From Apteryx mantelli (lineage: Eukaryota; Chordata; Aves; Apterygiformes; Apterygidae): a stretch of DNA of 64,000 nucleotides. A model generated the notes under the pieces. It searched no databases. It saw only the letters and a program-made list of their open reading frames with translations, and was not told the DNA's origin. Each line of letters starts with the position of its first letter. Position 1 is the first letter of the stretch. A program made the translations under genes and the position numbers. Of the stretch, positions 61,401 to 64,000 are shown in pieces. The stretch is from assembly GCF_036417845.1 (NCBI RefSeq), contig NC_089978.1, forward strand, positions 123,844,183 through 123,908,182, written 5' to 3'.

Positions 61401-64000
61401 ATATTTGGGAAACATTTCTCCATTTTAACTGAACAGTCACAACTTGGGTTTTGTAGCTACTTGGTGGAAAAAGAATGTGGTAAGGGCTGACCATTTTGGT
61501 TTGTGGCTTTCTCATCCCCAATGGTTTTATTCTTTGTTTGAAACACACGCCCTGACTTTAGCTCCTGGACAGTCCAGAGTGGGTCACTTTGTAACACAGA
61601 GATTGAAGGTTTTTGCCTTCCATAGCAGCAGTTTTCCTGGAGCTGCTACAACTCATTAGCAGTAATAAGGCTGCAGAGCACAAAGAAAAGCTAGAATTTT
61701 CTCCATTTATGTGGAAGATTGCTTTTCTTTTAAACATTATTAAATTCAGGATATGCCAAATATTTGCACTGATAACACTTTTGTACAAGCATGTGCAGCA
61801 TTTGATTGACCTCTAAATGCCAGAATTCCTTTCTCCATAGCTAGAGGCTAAGGAAGTGCCTTTAAAGAAGCTCTTGATAGCTTTTTTTTTTTTTTTTTAA
61901 CTGTGAGAAGAAAATTCTGACTGAGGCCATTTGTAGCTCACAGAAGGTTCCTATTTCACTGGTTAAGCATGTATAATTGGATGCATGATTCATATGCTAA
62001 TGTTGTGACTCGATGCTAACTTCTTTTCCCTGCTATTGCATAATGGAATTCTGTATTTTAACGTCCCCATCCTTTCAGCTTAGGCAGTGCTGAAATGCAG
62101 AGAGAGAAGCTATACTGAAATGAATCTGTACCGAAGTGCTTTTTAAGGCTTGATACAAAAGACTCCTTACAGGACTGTTTTGTGTATCCTTGAAGAATAT
62201 CAAAGCACTTTACAAACAATAAACGCTATGCATCACATACAACATGGTCATATACTCAACATTGAATTGGAGTCCATTGTGATACAGAATATACCTGTTT
62301 TTCAGCAGCAGCTCTGTGAGATTGTTTAAGGTCATGATGGAAGGATGCTGCCAAGTGAGGAATGTAGGTTGACTTCTACTGAGTAGATTGTGATAACACA
62401 CAATTTTCTCCAAACACTGGCATATTTTTTTCTCTTTTTGCAAATAGTACTATGGTATTTTTAAAATTCTGTATATATTCAGAATCTTGGCTTTCTATTT
62501 CTTCTAAGCAACACCATATTTGCAAGTTCAGAGCTCAGGTGACTTGCTGAGAGCACTGATTCACATGCCCAATTTAAGTACAGGAGAAATCTGCACATTT
62601 AAAGCTAAATGCATCCAGGTTTGCAGGAAGGGGCATTATCCCAGTATTTTGAAAATTTTGGGGAGGGGAGGGAGGTGGGAAGGGAGAGGGGTATTCTAGT
62701 CCATACCTAGTAGGGTTCCCCAAAATGTCTTGCCTCCCTAGCTTCTCCCCTGCACTGCTTCACAAGGTATAGTTGTAACTGCAGTGAAGCATGTGATGGG
62801 AGCCAGTTGGGCAAGTCTGTCCTACTCCTATGAGAGACTTGACAGCAGCAGCAGGAGAAAGAACAGAAGCTTGTCTGAATGCACGAGCCTTTAGTAACGT
62901 GTCTTATTAGGAGGTGGAGAGAAGGGCATGCAAATCTTTAAAACTTAGAAAATGCTGACCAAAAACTGAGATGCCACCTACCAGTTACCACTTCTTACAG
63001 CAGACTGATTTTATCAGTGGTCAGAGAGGTCCTGTGATCCTTTAGCATCATACTGCAGGGTTATTTTGTACAGATTAGCCATGTCCCACGCTCCCTTCAC
63101 CAGCACACTTAGGCTGCCAGTTAATTGGCAGCTACCTTGCCGTAACACAGATATGAAGATGTTTGTTATCCTGGAGTGGGATCAATAACTGTTCCGTTTT
63201 CCTTCCAAAGTCTGTGATTTCTGGCAAACATAATGACTTTTCTGCTGTCTTAAAACAAACTGCGGTTTAATTAGAGGATTTTAAAACAGTCAATGCATCT
63301 GTCTGTCTTGTGTGAAGACTTTCTCACGGTGATAAGCCGAGCAGCCAGAACTTCAGCTCCTTTCAGCAGACACCTGTGTTAATTTGGAGAGCTCTTCAAG
63401 TGCTGCTTTCCTTTTAGGCCAATGCTCTTTTGTTCTCATCTTTCTGCCTTTGATCACAGAACCAGCCCCGTGCCATCAGCAGGAGTCTTGTGCCAGTGAA
63501 TTCGCTCATCCTCTTTTGTCCTTTTTCCACCTCCCATCTCTCTTCAAAGGGTGCCTTATCTTGAGACAGCAGAGCATGCAGCTAAAACAAACCAATATAT
63601 GTGTACAGTAACATCAGTCAGGTCAAGATACATAATTCAGTTTATCATAGCAGAGGACCATTTCTGAGACAGCCTAGAAGTTCGCTTTCTGTACCCTAAA
63701 CACTTATCTGAAAACATGGTTTCTATCTGGAGAAAAGTGCTGAGTTTTGTGTTGCTTCTTTAGGCTGACAAACAAAAAAGTGGAGTGCACTCAGTGCTAG
63801 AGCCACATCTTTATGCCATATTCAGTTCTCTCTCAAGGTGATAGTTTAGCTGAGAAAGAAATTGTGGAAACAAATTGAGGCAGTGAGTTCCTAAGTCTTT
63901 GTGCATCGTTTTTAGTGACACATTTTGAAGTTGAACTCTTCGAGTCTCAGGAAATTCCTCAGGTTATTGATGCTTGAGCTTAACGATGATCCTGTTAAAT

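Larger units (their letters stand above)
48606..64000. other. Region upstream of TRAT1, no gene recognised
   Basis: It should contain the TRAT1 promoter and a non-coding first exon, which I could not place. Several + strand segments at 52.5-55.7 kb are open and flanked by AG/GT; they are described separately. The rest shows only short chance frames, homopolymers and repeat scraps. Confidence 0.45.

Noticed and set aside
1-64000. CRISPR arrays, bacterial operons, tRNA or rRNA genes, endogenous retrovirus
   Set aside because: No regular spaced repeats, cloverleaf with A/B boxes, rRNA motifs, LTR pair or viral gene motifs were seen; the sequence is eukaryotic.

Overview
The window is vertebrate nuclear DNA, most likely from a bird. 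It is AT-rich, with long introns, one CpG island, and CR1-family LINE copies, one of which still has an open reverse-transcriptase frame. An ancient MIR-type SINE is also visible, overall repeat content looks low, and there is no Alu or L1. A crocodilian or turtle cannot be excluded from sequence alone. I worked by eye, with no alignment or gene predictor.

Two protein-coding genes can be assembled exon by exon, and they converge. The first is HJURP, the CENP-A chaperone, on the + strand. Its CpG-island promoter lies around 12.2-13.1 kb and its coding exons run from 12,774 to the stop at 35,533-35,535. Poly(A) signals follow at 35,887 and 36,131. The model has the Scm3/CENP-A-binding N-terminus with the TLTY box, the middle domain and two C-terminal repeats. 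It gives 768 or 772 residues, depending on which of two short alternative exons is used. The second is TRAT1 (TRIM), a T-cell-receptor-associated transmembrane adaptor, on the - strand. Its coding exons run from 48,597 down to the stop at 39,962 and encode about 174 residues with one membrane segment and a PI3K-binding YEQM motif.

Layout. 1-11.4 kb: no gene recognised, with a MIR-like SINE and a decayed LINE-like stretch. 11.4-12.0 kb: an unassigned GC-richer segment ending in a poly(A) signal. 12.2-13.1 kb: HJURP promoter and exon 1. 13-36 kb: HJURP, with an old CR1/L3-like LINE in one intron. 36.2-36.4 kb: a reversed CR1 3' end. 36.4-39.2 kb: intergenic. 39.2-48.6 kb: TRAT1, with a 1.9-kb CR1 in antisense orientation inside its first coding intron. 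48.6-64 kb: upstream of TRAT1, with no recognised gene but a few open, splice-flanked + strand segments at 52.5-55.7 kb that deserve transcript evidence.

The two genes are functionally unrelated: centromere inheritance in dividing cells, and T-cell receptor signalling. In human they lie on different chromosomes, so their adjacency here is itself of interest. The most informative details concern splicing. HJURP has a probable mutually exclusive exon pair (exons 4 and 5), competing in-frame donors on its large exon and a CAGCAG tandem acceptor. TRAT1 has a long (UG)n tract immediately upstream of the acceptor of the exon that carries its PI3K motif.
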